Part shown: positions 24,797 through 34,921 of the stretch, piece by piece
Numbering within the stretch: the first letter of the stretch is position 1
Layout: the number at the start of each line of letters is the position of its first letter
Origin: Afipia felis ATCC 53690
GTDB lineage: Bacteria; Pseudomonadota; Alphaproteobacteria; Rhizobiales; Xanthobacteraceae
Direction: 5' to 3'
Length of the DNA stretch: 64,000 nucleotides
Assembly (NCBI RefSeq): GCF_000314735.2
Contig: NZ_KB375270.1
Span: forward strand, 2,232,001 to 2,296,000
Notes under the pieces: model-generated
What the model was told of the DNA's origin: nothing
What the model saw: only the letters and a program-made list of their open reading frames with translations
Databases searched by the model: none
Translations under genes and position numbers: made by a program

Positions 24797-25382
24797 TGCT
24801 TCCCTCCCTATTTTTCCCATTCTGATTTTTGAATTATGGACCGATTACGAGAGAACTGATCGTGAGTTGGATCGCGCCTTTCTTGTTCTTAGACCGTAGA
24901 TGTTCTTCTATTTATCAGTAAAACTTGCCCCGCTTTTTTCTGACCGCTAGTCGATCCCTCACCAAGGTACTGGCCGTGCAATGACCGAAATCTGCAGGCA
25001 GGAATGCTCATTCTTTCCTCTGAGCGAAAACTTAGCGACGGCCGCCTAGATGTGATTCAAGGTTGATCCTCCCCATAGACGAAATGCACGGACCAGTACG
25101 CTCCCCCTGAAACGCGCCTATCGAAGTAAACGGACGAGCGCTCTGCTTGCCTGCTCCGGAGTTTCCTTGGATCGCAAGCACCGCATCGCAACTGATCAGC
25201 GACAGACAACATCTCACGTCATCTGCGCCGGGCAGGCCTTCAATTCCGCAACATGTGCACCGGAGTTGATCTACAACGAGTCCGCGCAAGGACCCGCTGC
25301 AAATCAGGAAAAACTCAAGGATCCCGACACGCGCGAAAGGCTCGTCACGGCTCACATGGGAGCGTCGGGATCGCCTCATCGT
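24797..25382. other. 586-bp stretch without a recognisable gene
   Basis: The right 350 bp are open in several frames (for example 25032-25379 minus, 25167-25430 plus), but none of these translations resembles a protein family and none has a convincing ribosome site. The left 150 bp are AT-rich and probably hold the MHS transporter promoter. Confidence 0.5.
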
Positions 25383-26531
25383 TTACTCCGCGGCTACGCT
25401 GTGAGTTTCTCCCTCCTGCTCGCGGATTAGATCCTGGAAAATCACTCTTGCCCGCCGGATGGCGAGGTCCGGCTTCAGGAAGACCTCCTGATAGCCGTCG
25501 TCGGGGTATGTGAACATTTGCTGCTGCTCAGTTAGGGCGAACTTGTCCTCCTCCACGACATTCGGGAACATTTCCGCGATCTGGGATGCAGTCTGCTTCT
25601 TTGGATCCTTCTTCGACATATGATGCGCGGGCACATTGATAAGCGCCCACCACAAATGCCGATTTTCATTGATCGGCGTGTGCGTGTGAACGAGAACGTA
25701 GCCACGCTCCTTGCTGTTCAAATCCAAGGATCCAGGAAATTCCCGCTTACTGTCACGCGCCGAAAGCTCGCCAACCGGCGCATTACGCATAACAACCCGC
25801 GTAACGCCAGGGCTCATCATGCAATGAGTATGATGCCTATCGACGACGTCGTAGTGGAACCAGTCAACAAGGTAAGGCGGCTGCTTATAGTCAGTTACCT
25901 TGCGAATGGTCATCGCATAGCGATTACCGTCCTCCTCGCCCTCCTCAAGATCAACCGGAATACGGCTATTCTCGATATCACCGATATTCCCATCGTGCAG
26001 TGGATAGAAATGAGTGATGTCTAGAAGATTTTCGATCAGCAAAAGATAATTTGCTGGAATCTCCATCGGACCGATGATTTCAGTTTTCCAATCCTCAGAT
26101 CCAACTTCCGGAAGCCGCGGCGGCTTGCGGGTGCCGGAAAGTGCCGGATTACCAGGCCACAACCAAATCAAGCCATCCTGCTCTACTATCGGATATGGAC
26201 GGACGATCGCCTGCGGAGAAATCGGGCCTGTCGGGTGTGATGGAATCATCACACACTTGCCTGTCATGTCGTATCTTAAGCCGTGATAAGCACATTCAAG
26301 AGTGCCATCCTGCATCAAGCGTCCCTTCGACAGGGGAAACCGCTTATGCGCGCACCTATCATCGTAAGCAACGACCTGGCCGTGCTTGGTGCGCCAGGCA
26401 ACAATGGGCTTTTTAGCTACAACGTGACCCGTAAGCTTTTCTGCGGGAAAATCGGCGGCGGTGCCGATCATGTACCAGCAATTCTCGACGCAGGCATAAG
26501 TTGCAAGCGCCCGACTGTCGTTGTTACTCAT
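25383..26531 (-). CDS. Rieske-type aromatic oxygenase (VanA-like O-demethylase oxygenase)
   Basis: A 382-residue terminal oxygenase. The Rieske [2Fe-2S] ligands are Cys60-x-His62 (CAHKRFPLSKG) and Cys80-x2-His83 (CAYHGLRY). The mononuclear iron site is visible as NLLDITHFYPLHD, with Asp171, His174 and His179. The sequence and length fit the VanA/DdmC/phthalate-dioxygenase group, which demethylates or hydroxylates aromatic acids using electrons from a reductase. The reductase gene lies 33 bp upstream. Substrate cannot be fixed; vanillate and other methoxylated or phenoxy acids are all possible. Confidence 0.88.
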   Translation of the reverse strand: MSNNDSRALATYACVENCWYMIGTAADFPAEKLTGHVVAKKPIVAWRTKHGQVVAYDDRCAHKRFPLSKGRLMQDGTLECAYHGLRYDMTGKCVMIPSHPTGPISPQAIVRPYPIVEQDGLIWLWPGNPALSGTRKPPRLPEVGSEDWKTEIIGPMEIPANYLLLIENLLDITHFYPLHDGNIGDIENSRIPVDLEEGEEDGNRYAMTIRKVTDYKQPPYLVDWFHYDVVDRHHTHCMMSPGVTRVVMRNAPVGELSARDSKREFPGSLDLNSKERGYVLVHTHTPINENRHLWWALINVPAHHMSKKDPKKQTASQIAEMFPNVVEEDKFALTEQQQMFTYPDDGYQEVFLKPDLAIRRARVIFQDLIREQEGETHSVAAE

Positions 26532-26564
26532 TATGCTTCCTCCAGTGTCCTGATCTATTTTTGA

Positions 26565-27560
26565 CTAAAGATCGAGCGTGAGTGACGCACTCTTGGCGCG
26601 TGCGCAGCAAACCATCAGATACTTTTCACGTTCTGAGGCACTGAGCACGCAATCGCGATGCTCGGGCGTGCCATCGACGTATCGCGTAATGCACGTCCCG
26701 CAGAAGCCTTCGCGACAATCGGTCTCGATGGTGTAACCACGTCCGCGCAGCACATCGACTATCGTTTCTGTTTCAGAAACGTCGAGCACCTCACCCGTTC
26801 TACGGATGACAACCTTGAATGGATGATTTTCCTGCTCGCCATCGATTTCAGGAGCTGAAAAATGCTCAAAATGTACAGCATGCGGAGGCCACGCACCCAG
26901 ATGCCTTTTTACTTCCGCCATAAATCCCGGAGGGCCGCAGAAGTAGAGATGCATTCCCGGAGAGTAGTTCGTCACAAGCTCCTTGATGTCCAATCCCTGC
27001 GCAGGATTGCCATTATCATGATGAATCCGGACGGCATTCATACGTGGCGCAAGTTCGCCAAGAAACGCAGTGTTTTGAGGAGTTCGCGTGCAATAGTGCA
27101 GGATGTATTCGGCACCTCTCGCTTCGAGCTCAGGGATCATCGACATCATTGGAGTGACGCCAATCCCGCCCGCCAACATCAGATGAAGGCTGGTCTCCTG
27201 ACCCGCGAGGGCGAAATGATTGCGAGGACCTGAGATCTCAAGCAGGTCACCTTCTTTAAACTTGTGCATTGCGCGCGAGCCACCGCGGCCGGCTTCATCC
27301 AACAGAATCGCAATGCGAAACTTTCCTTGTTCGCTCGGAGCATTGGACAGGGAATACTGACGAACGATGTCTCCGCCAAGGTGAACATCGATGTGTGCAC
27401 CTGCGGTAAACGGCGGAAGTTGTTCGCCATCTAGCGCGACAAGCTCGAACGAACGAATTCCAATCGCTTCGTCTTTGACCCTTCTGACCCGCACAAAATA
27501 CTTCGTTCGCGCCGACCGAGTTTCAGAAGACTGACTGATATCTACGTGAGCGTTCATCAT
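26565..27560 (-). CDS. VanB-like ferredoxin reductase (PDR/VanB family)
   Basis: A 331-residue electron-transfer flavoprotein. It has the FMN/FAD barrel with RQYSLSNAPSE, the NAD-binding domain with LMLAGGIGVTPMMSM and LYFCGPPGFM, and a C-terminal plant-type [2Fe-2S] ferredoxin with CREGFCGTCITRYVDG then RDCVL near the end. It moves electrons from NAD(P)H to the adjacent Rieske oxygenase. The order of reductase first then oxygenase is consistent with one transcript. The start could be either of two tandem ATGs (27560 or 27557); no strong ribosome site is visible. Confidence 0.9.
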   Translation of the reverse strand: MMNAHVDISQSSETRSARTKYFVRVRRVKDEAIGIRSFELVALDGEQLPPFTAGAHIDVHLGGDIVRQYSLSNAPSEQGKFRIAILLDEAGRGGSRAMHKFKEGDLLEISGPRNHFALAGQETSLHLMLAGGIGVTPMMSMIPELEARGAEYILHYCTRTPQNTAFLGELAPRMNAVRIHHDNGNPAQGLDIKELVTNYSPGMHLYFCGPPGFMAEVKRHLGAWPPHAVHFEHFSAPEIDGEQENHPFKVVIRRTGEVLDVSETETIVDVLRGRGYTIETDCREGFCGTCITRYVDGTPEHRDCVLSASEREKYLMVCCARAKSASLTLDL

Positions 27561-27628
27561 TCGAAAACGATACGAACTAGACTAATTCAAAACAAACAAG
27601 TAATCTTGACGTCACCGCTTCATCTTTT

Positions 27629-28540
27629 TTGAAGATCGCGCATTTGAACATCCGGCAGCTGGAAACATTCTTCTGGAGTGCAAAGCTCGGAAGCTTCGTC
27701 GCGGCTTCCGAGCGCTTGAGGGCGACACAGTCCACCGTATCAATGCGGATTCAGGAACTTGAGCGCGTTCTCGGTGTCGCTCTGTTCGAACGAAATCAAC
27801 GCAGCCTGCGCTTAACCGCGAAAGGCCGCGCGCTCCTTCCTCTCGCCGAACAATACATACAACTCGAAACGGAAATTCGTACGACTATCGCCGCCCCGGA
27901 AAATATATCGGGAGTGCTGCGCATCGGCGTTGTAGAGGTCATTTCGATGACGTGGCTATCACGTCTGATTAAGGCGATGCGCGAAGCCTATCCAAAGGTT
28001 AGTATCGAGATGGACGATGGCCTTACCCTTACTTTAATCGATCAGTTGCGCAGCGGATCTCTCGATCTCGTTCTGGCTCCAGGCCGCCCGGTTGAGAGCA
28101 TATTTAGATCGAAGCATCTCGGGGTATTAGATTTTTGCTGGATGGCAAGCCCTTCACTATCGCTACCTACCAATCCAATTACGCCACGAGACATCCTCGC
28201 TTGGCCAATTATCACGCTGTCTCAGCAATCCTATCACCATAGATCGATTGACGAATGGTTTCAGTCTCAGGAAATCGCCTTCAAGCGGTTCGACACATTT
28301 AAGAGCCTCAACGTGGCCGCATCTCTTGCGACCGCAGGAATGGGAATTACGCTTCTTCCCGAGCGTTGTTATAGTAAGCAGCTCGAGAAAGGCACATTAA
28401 GAATTGTCAAAACTCAGCCGCCAATGCCGCGTGTTCCATTTAGTGCCATCACGTTGATCGACGGCACGCAGCCACTGGCAGAGATCGCAGCAGCAATGGC
28501 TGCGGAAATCAGCGACTTCGATAAGGAAGGAATCTCCTAG
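27629..28540 (+). CDS. LysR family regulator of the Rieske oxygenase genes
   Basis: About 300 residues. The N-terminal helix-turn-helix is NIRQLETFFWSAKLGSFVAA followed by ERLRATQSTVSMRIQELERVLGVALFERNQRSLRLTAKG, and a LysR effector domain follows. There is no ATG at the front: TTG 27629 is the longest start and TTG 27644 (just before NIRQLETF) is also good. It is divergent from the reductase gene with 68 bp between them, so it most likely controls the oxygenase pair in response to the aromatic substrate or a product. Confidence 0.85.
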   Translation: MKIAHLNIRQLETFFWSAKLGSFVAASERLRATQSTVSMRIQELERVLGVALFERNQRSLRLTAKGRALLPLAEQYIQLETEIRTTIAAPENISGVLRIGVVEVISMTWLSRLIKAMREAYPKVSIEMDDGLTLTLIDQLRSGSLDLVLAPGRPVESIFRSKHLGVLDFCWMASPSLSLPTNPITPRDILAWPIITLSQQSYHHRSIDEWFQSQEIAFKRFDTFKSLNVAASLATAGMGITLLPERCYSKQLEKGTLRIVKTQPPMPRVPFSAITLIDGTQPLAEIAAAMAAEISDFDKEGIS

Positions 28541-28599
28541 AGGATTTCTGAAGCTTTCGGCAGTTTCGATCCGCCGGAATGATAATGTCGGCTGCTCTT

Positions 28600-30201
28600 T
28601 CACTGCACCTGGACAGTCTGGCTCGATGAAGCAGCCACCACCTCCTCCATCGCGCATTGCCTCCAATCCGGCCCTTTGCAATCGGCTGGCCAGCCGCCGC
28701 CGAGAGCCATGAACAATGCTGCCGTATCGGATAGCCGGTCGGCTTCAGCCTGCACACGTGTCACAGCCGCCACGAGATAGGTTTGCTGGGCATTGAGCAC
28801 GGCAAGTTGGTTCACCTGGCCCGCATTCAGTTGCTTCTCTACGATGTCGAGACTGGCTTTCGCGGTGCGTTCGGCCAAGACGGCAGCTTTGACGGCCTTC
28901 GCATCGAGTTGCAGCGATCGCAGCGCATCGGCCACGTTCTGGAAGGCCGTAAGGACGGCAGCGCGATACTGAGCCTCCGCCACTTCGAGTCCCGCTTCGG
29001 CTGCCTTCTGCTTGTGATAAAGGGTAAAGCCATCGAAGATCGGCTGGGCGACGCTCGCTGCGAGCGTATAGTAGCCGGTGCCGGGCGTGAAACTCTGCGC
29101 AAAGCTATAGGCGCTCGAGCCGCCATTCGCCGACAGCGTAACATTCGGCAGCCGTGCAGCGATCGCCATGCCGACCTGCGCACTCGCGGAATGCATGGCC
29201 GCCTCTGCCGCTCGCACATCGGGACGTTGCGCCACGAGCTTGCCCGGAAGGATGACCGGTAAGTTTGCCGGAAGTTTCAAATGGGTGAGATCGAATTTTT
29301 GAGCAATCTCGTCCGCCGCATATCGGCCGGCAAGAGCCGTCAGAAGGTTGCGTTGCTGGGCAAGCTGCTTTTCGAGCGGCGGAAGCAATTGCTCAGCCTG
29401 AGCAAGAGCGGCCTCCTGAGCAAGCACGTCGGCCTCCGCTGCCTGCCCGAAGTTGAACTGTCGCTTGAGGATGTCGAGAAGATTGCGCTCGATCTTGATG
29501 ATGCGTTGAGTTGCAACGATCTGACCGCGCAAGGAGGCTTCCTGAATGGCGGCGGCAACGACATTGCTCGTCAGCGTGAGATATGCTGCTTCGAGCTGGA
29601 ATTGCTGCTGTTCGGTAACAGCGTCGAGATTTTCGACGGCCCGGAAGTTCGCACCCCAAATATCGGGCGTGAAGCTCACCGTCAGCTGATTTGTGACCAG
29701 CGAATATTTGGTCTGTGGCGATGACAGCGGCTCGCCCGGCGGAATGTTGCCGGCATTTGACAACAACTGACGCGAGGTCGCGGAATCGCCGGTCAATTGG
29801 GGAAAGTACAATCCGCGCTGGGCCAGTGCATTGTGCTGGGCAACCTTGATCGCAGCTTCAGCCGCCTGCAGCGTGGGATTGCTTTCGACCGATTGCTTGA
29901 TCAGATCGTTGAGAGGGGGAGACTGGAAGGCCGTCCACCATCGCGCTGAGACGTCCGCACCATTGACGAAATGCTGACGGGGAACGCGGGGCGTCGGAGC
30001 ACCAGGATCTGGCGACGCCAACTTGCCGGGAAGAAATCCTTGGACTTCCGGTGCCGGCGGCCGGGTAAAATTCGGCCCGACGGCACAGCCCGAAGCTGAT
30101 GCCGCAAACAGGCTGGCGAGAAGTGTCCAGGCTAGAGAACGCCTGATATGCAGCAGATTGCTGTGCGGCATGCCAATATTTTTCAAACGGATGTAGTTCA
30201 T
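28600..30201 (-). CDS. Outer-membrane efflux lipoprotein (NodT/CusC-like)
   Basis: A 533-residue TolC-family lipoprotein. The lipobox ASASGC puts the acylated Cys near residue 39, followed by AVGPNFTRPPAPEV. Two repeated helical hairpin regions (for example ARWWTAFQSPPLNDLIKQSVESNPTLQAAEAAIK and LVAQRPDVRAAEAAMHSASAQVGMAIAARLP) are typical of the NodT group. It forms the outer-membrane duct of the RND pump. Its ATG overlaps the pump stop codon by 4 bp (ATGA), which shows translational coupling and fixes the start at 30201. Confidence 0.92.
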   Translation of the reverse strand: MNYIRLKNIGMPHSNLLHIRRSLAWTLLASLFAASASGCAVGPNFTRPPAPEVQGFLPGKLASPDPGAPTPRVPRQHFVNGADVSARWWTAFQSPPLNDLIKQSVESNPTLQAAEAAIKVAQHNALAQRGLYFPQLTGDSATSRQLLSNAGNIPPGEPLSSPQTKYSLVTNQLTVSFTPDIWGANFRAVENLDAVTEQQQFQLEAAYLTLTSNVVAAAIQEASLRGQIVATQRIIKIERNLLDILKRQFNFGQAAEADVLAQEAALAQAEQLLPPLEKQLAQQRNLLTALAGRYAADEIAQKFDLTHLKLPANLPVILPGKLVAQRPDVRAAEAAMHSASAQVGMAIAARLPNVTLSANGGSSAYSFAQSFTPGTGYYTLAASVAQPIFDGFTLYHKQKAAEAGLEVAEAQYRAAVLTAFQNVADALRSLQLDAKAVKAAVLAERTAKASLDIVEKQLNAGQVNQLAVLNAQQTYLVAAVTRVQAEADRLSDTAALFMALGGGWPADCKGPDWRQCAMEEVVAASSSQTVQVQ

Positions 30202-33200
30202 GGTTTGCCCGCAGCCTGTTCGAGCAAGTCGTCATCTTCTGCCTCGGTAGGCGTCGGCTGCTCTTTACTGAGAAAGATTTGCCTGAGAGCCGGAGCAACG
30301 ACGAGCAAAAGGACGGGACCAATGAACATGCCGCCGACGACGACGGTCGCTAACGGACGCTGCACTTGGCTTCCGATGCCGTGAGAAATCGCGGCCGGAA
30401 ACAGTCCAACGCCAGCGGACAGAGCCGTCATCAGCATTGGGCGCATGCGTTGCTCAGCACCGTGATACACCGCTTCCGCAACGCTCATGCCTGCGGCGCG
30501 AAGCTCGCGATAGTAGGTAATATTGAGGATGCCATCCATAACGGCGACGCCGAATAGCGAGATGAACCCGATCGCTGCGGATATACTGAAATCGAGACCC
30601 GCAAGATGGAGCGCGATAAGACCTCCTCCAATCGCAAACGGAATTCCGGTCAGGGCCAGGAGGCTGTCGCGTAGCGAGTTGAACAGACCGTACAGCAGTA
30701 CGAAAATCAGCAGCAAAGTGATCGGGATCACAACAAAAAGACGCTCCTTCGCCTTCTGCAGACTGTCGAATTCTCCCGCCCAGATAATCCGATACCCGTT
30801 GGGCAGCTTGATCGCTTTCGCAACCCGCTCCTGCGCCTCGGCAACGGTGCTGCCGAGATCGCGCCCGCGAACACTAAATTTGACCGGAACGTAGCGCTGG
30901 CTTCGTTCGCGGTAGATGAAGGATGCTCCGGTATCCAGGCTAATATCAGCAAGCTCGCTCAGCGGAACATAGGCGTTGGCACCGGATGGGGTTTGATAGG
31001 CTACCTGCACCGTGCGCACCGCGTCGATGCTGTCCCGGAATTTAGGGTCGAGCCGCACGGCAAGGCTGAACTGCCGGTCACCCTCCAGAACTGTCGTAGC
31101 GGTCGTACCGCCGAGAGCAGCCTGCACCACTGTATTGACGTCGCCGGTGTTGAGCCCGTAACGCGCCGTCTTCTCGCGATCGATCTTTATATTGAGATTC
31201 GGCTGACCGAGCGTTCTGAAGATGCCGAGATCCGTTACACCCTTCACCTTGGCCATCTCGGCCATGATCTGCGTCGCGAGTGATTCCAGCACCTGAAGAT
31301 TGGGGCCTACGACCTTGACCGAGTTGGCTCCTTTGACGCCGGAAAGCGCTTCTTCGACATTGTCCTGGATATACTGGGAGAAGTTAAACCCGATACCCGG
31401 CAATTCTTCGCTGAACTCCTTCTGGAGTTGTTCCGTCAATTTTTCCTTGGTCAGACCAGACGGCCATTGATCGAACGGTTTCAGCGGCGCGAACAGTTCA
31501 ACATTCGAAAACGGCGATGCATCGCTTCCGTTATCGGGGCGGCCATGCTGCGACACCACCGTGACGACCTCCGGGTGCTTCAGCAAAATTTGCCGCATCT
31601 TGGCGGTCGCCTTGGTTCCGGCTTCGAGCGAGATGGTTGGAGGCATTGATGCCCGAATCCAGAAATTGCCTTCCTCCAGCGCCGGAAGAAATTCGCTGCC
31701 GAGCCGAGAGGCCGCGACAGCGCTCAACGCAAGGAAAGCGCACCCGACAAGAACTGCCATTTTCACGCGCGAAAGCGCCCAGCGCAGCACCGGCGAATAC
31801 GCCGCACGCAAGGCGCGCACGATCACCGTTTCGGTTTCGCTGACATGTTTCGGCAGCAGCAGGGCGGCCAGCACCGGAGTGACGGTGAAGGTCGCGATCA
31901 GCGCACCGGCCAGCGCATAGCCGTATGTCCGCGCCATTGGTCCGAAAATCTGGCCTTCGACACCCTGCATCGTGAACAACGGGACAAATGCAACCACGGT
32001 GATCGCCGCGGTAAAGAACACCGCCTTGTTCACCTGCAGCGCACTTACGAAGATCAGACGCAGCCGCTGGGTCCAGTGCGGGCTTTCAGCATCATGGCGC
32101 GGACCCGAGGTCGGATCGGAGCCCCAATAGCCCTCCGATAACCGGCTAAGAAGTGATCGTCGCTGCTCGGGCGTCGATTGGCAGTTCCGGAAGATGTTCT
32201 CCATCATGATCACAGCGGAATCGACGATGATGCCGAAGTCGACCGCGCCCAACGAAAGAAGATTGGCGTCTTCGCCGCGAATAACGAGAATGATGATCGC
32301 GAAAAACAGCGCAAACGGAATATTGGCGCCCACGATAAGGGCGCTCCGCAAGTCTCCCAAAAATATCCACTGGATCAGAAAAACCAGCAGACAACCGACG
32401 ATGAGATTGTGCAGAACAGTATGGGTCGTCACGTTCACGAGCGAACTGCGATCGTAATATGGAACGATCTTGACGCCGGGAGGTAGACTCCCGTCGGCAT
32501 TCATTTTCGCCACTTCGGCTTCGACGAGCGGAATGATGTCATTGGTGTGTTGCGTCCGCCCCATCACCACGATTGCCGTCGCCACATCATCTTGAGCATC
32601 ACGCCCGGCGATTCCCAACCTCGGAACGTATCCGACCGTCACCTTGGCAACGTTCTTCACCTGAATCGGAAGACCGCCGGACTGGGTGAGAACCACGTTC
32701 TCGATGTCCGAGACCTTGTAGCCCTTGGTCACGTCCTCATCGCCACCACTATCGATCAATCCGATGCCACGAATATTCACCGATTGCTGGCCGATCGCGA
32801 TTTCACGGCCGCCGACATTGATATTCGCGTTGGCTAGCGCGCTGAGGAGTTGCGGGACCGTAATGTTGTAGGCTTCAAGTTTTTGGGTGTCGGCCTCGAC
32901 ATTGAACTGCTTGGTCGTGCCGCCCCAGCTATTGATCTGCACAACACCCGGAATCGTCAGAAGGCGGCGCTCCACCACATAATCCTGCAACGTGCGGAGA
33001 TTGGTGAGACCGAAGTGAGGGGGACCAACGAGCTGGTAGCGGAAAATTTCACCGACCAGACTCGACTGCTGGATGGTCGGCACCAGATTGTTCGGCAGGC
33101 TGACGTTCTGCTGGAGACTGATGGCAGCTTGGGTCAGCGCGAAATAAAAGTCCGTCCCATACTTGAACGTGACGCGAACGAAGGACAGGCCATAAAATGA

Positions 33201-33467
33201 AGTGGAACGGATGTTGACGACACCCGGCGTCGGATACAGCCCGACCTCCATCGGGATGGTATAGTATTTTTCCATCTCTTCGGCCGAAAGGCCGGGCGCC
33301 TGCGCGGTAATCTCGAGGATGACGGGCGCCGGATTCGGATAGGCTTCAACATTCAAGCGACTAAAGGCGACCAACCCTGCGGCGCAGAACACCACAAGGC
33401 CCAGAACGATAATCGCGCTTCGGGTCAGACCGAACTCAAGTACAGACTTTATCAAAGAATCCCCCAA
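30198..33467 (-). CDS. Heavy-metal RND efflux pump (CzcA/CusA-like)
   Basis: About 1,089 residues, the size of CzcA-type HME-RND pumps. Helix 4 carries the ion-relay signature VDFGIIVDSAVIMMEN (two Asp and one Glu), typical of zinc/cobalt/cadmium and nickel exporters and of other divalent-cation members, rather than drug pumps. Other marks: RLNVEAYPNPAPV, LPPGVKIVPYYDRSSLVN, SFIGLFGVAVMDG-like FISLFGVAVMDGILNITYYRELR. The start is a TTG at 33467 or a TTG at 33455 (then MIKSVLEFGLTRSAI). No ATG exists. The pump expels metal from periplasm or cytoplasm using proton flow. It is preceded by the adaptor gene with a 29-bp gap. Confidence 0.92.
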   Translation of the reverse strand: MGDSLIKSVLEFGLTRSAIIVLGLVVFCAAGLVAFSRLNVEAYPNPAPVILEITAQAPGLSAEEMEKYYTIPMEVGLYPTPGVVNIRSTSFYGLSFVRVTFKYGTDFYFALTQAAISLQQNVSLPNNLVPTIQQSSLVGEIFRYQLVGPPHFGLTNLRTLQDYVVERRLLTIPGVVQINSWGGTTKQFNVEADTQKLEAYNITVPQLLSALANANINVGGREIAIGQQSVNIRGIGLIDSGGDEDVTKGYKVSDIENVVLTQSGGLPIQVKNVAKVTVGYVPRLGIAGRDAQDDVATAIVVMGRTQHTNDIIPLVEAEVAKMNADGSLPPGVKIVPYYDRSSLVNVTTHTVLHNLIVGCLLVFLIQWIFLGDLRSALIVGANIPFALFFAIIILVIRGEDANLLSLGAVDFGIIVDSAVIMMENIFRNCQSTPEQRRSLLSRLSEGYWGSDPTSGPRHDAESPHWTQRLRLIFVSALQVNKAVFFTAAITVVAFVPLFTMQGVEGQIFGPMARTYGYALAGALIATFTVTPVLAALLLPKHVSETETVIVRALRAAYSPVLRWALSRVKMAVLVGCAFLALSAVAASRLGSEFLPALEEGNFWIRASMPPTISLEAGTKATAKMRQILLKHPEVVTVVSQHGRPDNGSDASPFSNVELFAPLKPFDQWPSGLTKEKLTEQLQKEFSEELPGIGFNFSQYIQDNVEEALSGVKGANSVKVVGPNLQVLESLATQIMAEMAKVKGVTDLGIFRTLGQPNLNIKIDREKTARYGLNTGDVNTVVQAALGGTTATTVLEGDRQFSLAVRLDPKFRDSIDAVRTVQVAYQTPSGANAYVPLSELADISLDTGASFIYRERSQRYVPVKFSVRGRDLGSTVAEAQERVAKAIKLPNGYRIIWAGEFDSLQKAKERLFVVIPITLLLIFVLLYGLFNSLRDSLLALTGIPFAIGGGLIALHLAGLDFSISAAIGFISLFGVAVMDGILNITYYRELRAAGMSVAEAVYHGAEQRMRPMLMTALSAGVGLFPAAISHGIGSQVQRPLATVVVGGMFIGPVLLLVVAPALRQIFLSKEQPTPTEAEDDDLLEQAAGKP

Positions 33468-33496
33468 CCACCTGTCAGAGAATGGCGTTGCGGGGG

Positions 33497-34732
33497 TTAG
33501 CCATTGGCACCAAGCAAAAGTTTATTGCTGAGAAAAACCGCGCCCTCGACGACTACCAATTCACCCTGCGCCACCCCCTCAAGAATCTGGCTTTGTCCAT
33601 TTTGTTGCTGCAGGCCGACCTTGACGATTCGTTTCGTGAAATGCCGGCGATCCGAAGTGACCCATACCGTCATGGTGCCATCGCCTTCCCGCACCACCGC
33701 GTCGGCCGGCACCGCCACGGAGCGGACCGGGGTGCCCGTCTGAATCACAAAGCTCGCGAACATCCCTGGTCTCAGCAGGTGCTCTGGATCGGCGATTTCA
33801 GAGCGCACGAGCTGGCGATGCGTGGTCGGGTCAATCATCGAGCCGACCACGGTCACGTGCCCCTTGAATACGGCGTCCGGATAAGCCGGCACCCGCACTT
33901 CCACCTCCTGGCCGACCTTATAAGCGGGAGCATCGGTTTCGATGACATTCGCGACCATCCACATGGTGGAGATATCCGCGACCGAGAACGGCGCAGGCGC
34001 GTTGCCGGGTTGCGTCAGAAGGCCAGGCGCAGCATTGCGGGTGATGATCCGGCCAGTAATCGGGCTCGGGACCAGCAACGTGGAATCGACATGCCGATCC
34101 TCGAGAATCTGCTCGATCTCAGCATCGGTCTTGCCGAAAATGCGTACGGCATTCTTGGCAGCCTTGAAGTTCGCTTCCGCGGTCTGCTTGTCTGAAGTAG
34201 CTTGATCGATATCTTTCTGGGCGCTGCCTCCTGCTTTCAGGAGCTGCGTGACACGTGAGAGCGTCCGCGTCTGAAGTTCGAGAACTCCGGCGCTCGCCAG
34301 CAATGCAGATTCCGCCTGCAGCAGATCGGGACTGTCGATCGTGAAAAGAAGATCGCCTTGTTTAACGTCATCGCCGATGTTGTAGAGCGCCTTGATGATC
34401 TTCCCCGGATACTGGGAGAATACCTGAATCAGCAGATTCTGATTGAAGTCGATGGTCCCGACAGCCGTCCGGCGCATCGCAAATTCCTGAACGGGAGCCG
34501 GAGCAATCGTCAGTGTTGATGCCTGCTTTTCGGTCAAATCGACAGATGATCGTGCGTCGGCGCGGCCGGATGCCGGCCGGCTCTCCGACACCTGAGGATC
34601 GGTCGCCGCTTGGACATCTGTCGATCCTAACAGGTATCTTCCGCCCAGCACTACGACCGCGCTCAAGGCAACCATCGCGGCAAGAGCGTGCCATGGTCGA
34701 ATTTTTCCGGAAAGGCGACCGAGATTTTGCAC
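33497..34732 (-). CDS. RND periplasmic adaptor (CzcB/CusB-like membrane fusion protein)
   Basis: A 411-residue protein with an N-terminal membrane anchor (HALAAMVALSAVVVLGGRYLLG), a lipoyl-like domain (VFSQYPGKIIKALYNIGDDVKQGDLLFTIDSPDLL), a helical hairpin at about 150-200, and beta-barrel and membrane-proximal domains (PSPITGRIITRNAAPGLLTQPGNAPAPFSVADISTMWMVANV). It bridges the pump and the outer-membrane lipoprotein. Start is GTG 34732 with GGAA 8 nt upstream. It is divergent from a two-component system, with CTTACA repeats in between. Confidence 0.92.
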   Translation of the reverse strand: MQNLGRLSGKIRPWHALAAMVALSAVVVLGGRYLLGSTDVQAATDPQVSESRPASGRADARSSVDLTEKQASTLTIAPAPVQEFAMRRTAVGTIDFNQNLLIQVFSQYPGKIIKALYNIGDDVKQGDLLFTIDSPDLLQAESALLASAGVLELQTRTLSRVTQLLKAGGSAQKDIDQATSDKQTAEANFKAAKNAVRIFGKTDAEIEQILEDRHVDSTLLVPSPITGRIITRNAAPGLLTQPGNAPAPFSVADISTMWMVANVIETDAPAYKVGQEVEVRVPAYPDAVFKGHVTVVGSMIDPTTHRQLVRSEIADPEHLLRPGMFASFVIQTGTPVRSVAVPADAVVREGDGTMTVWVTSDRRHFTKRIVKVGLQQQNGQSQILEGVAQGELVVVEGAVFLSNKLLLGANG

Positions 34733-34827
34733 GTTGAGATTCCGGTATTGTGGCGAAAACCAATGATGGACAGGACGCGTCTGCCGCTGCGCGACGGAGG
34801 CATCCCAAGTCGATCTAGACCACCATG

Positions 34828-34844
34828 CTTACATCAACCTTACA
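34828..34844. promoter_or_regulatory. CTTACA direct repeat, metal pump side
   Basis: CTTACA at 34828 and again at 34839, 11 bp apart, lie 96 bp upstream of the adaptor gene start. One-turn-spaced direct repeats are typical operators of OmpR-family response regulators. A second copy of the same arrangement lies on the regulator side. Confidence 0.6.
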
Positions 34845-34921
34845 TCGAGCGTTTCGCGGGATGCCGGGACTGCAGGCGATACAATACGCCTTGACCGGAG
34901 CCGTCAGGCTCGGAAGATTCC

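Noticed and set aside
25032..25430. Overlapping open frames on both strands
   Set aside because: None resembles a family and none has a plausible ribosome site.
30198..33467. Drug-type (HAE-1) RND pump
   Set aside because: The VDFGIIVDSAVIMMEN relay motif and the linked metal-type sensor genes fit the heavy-metal pump group.
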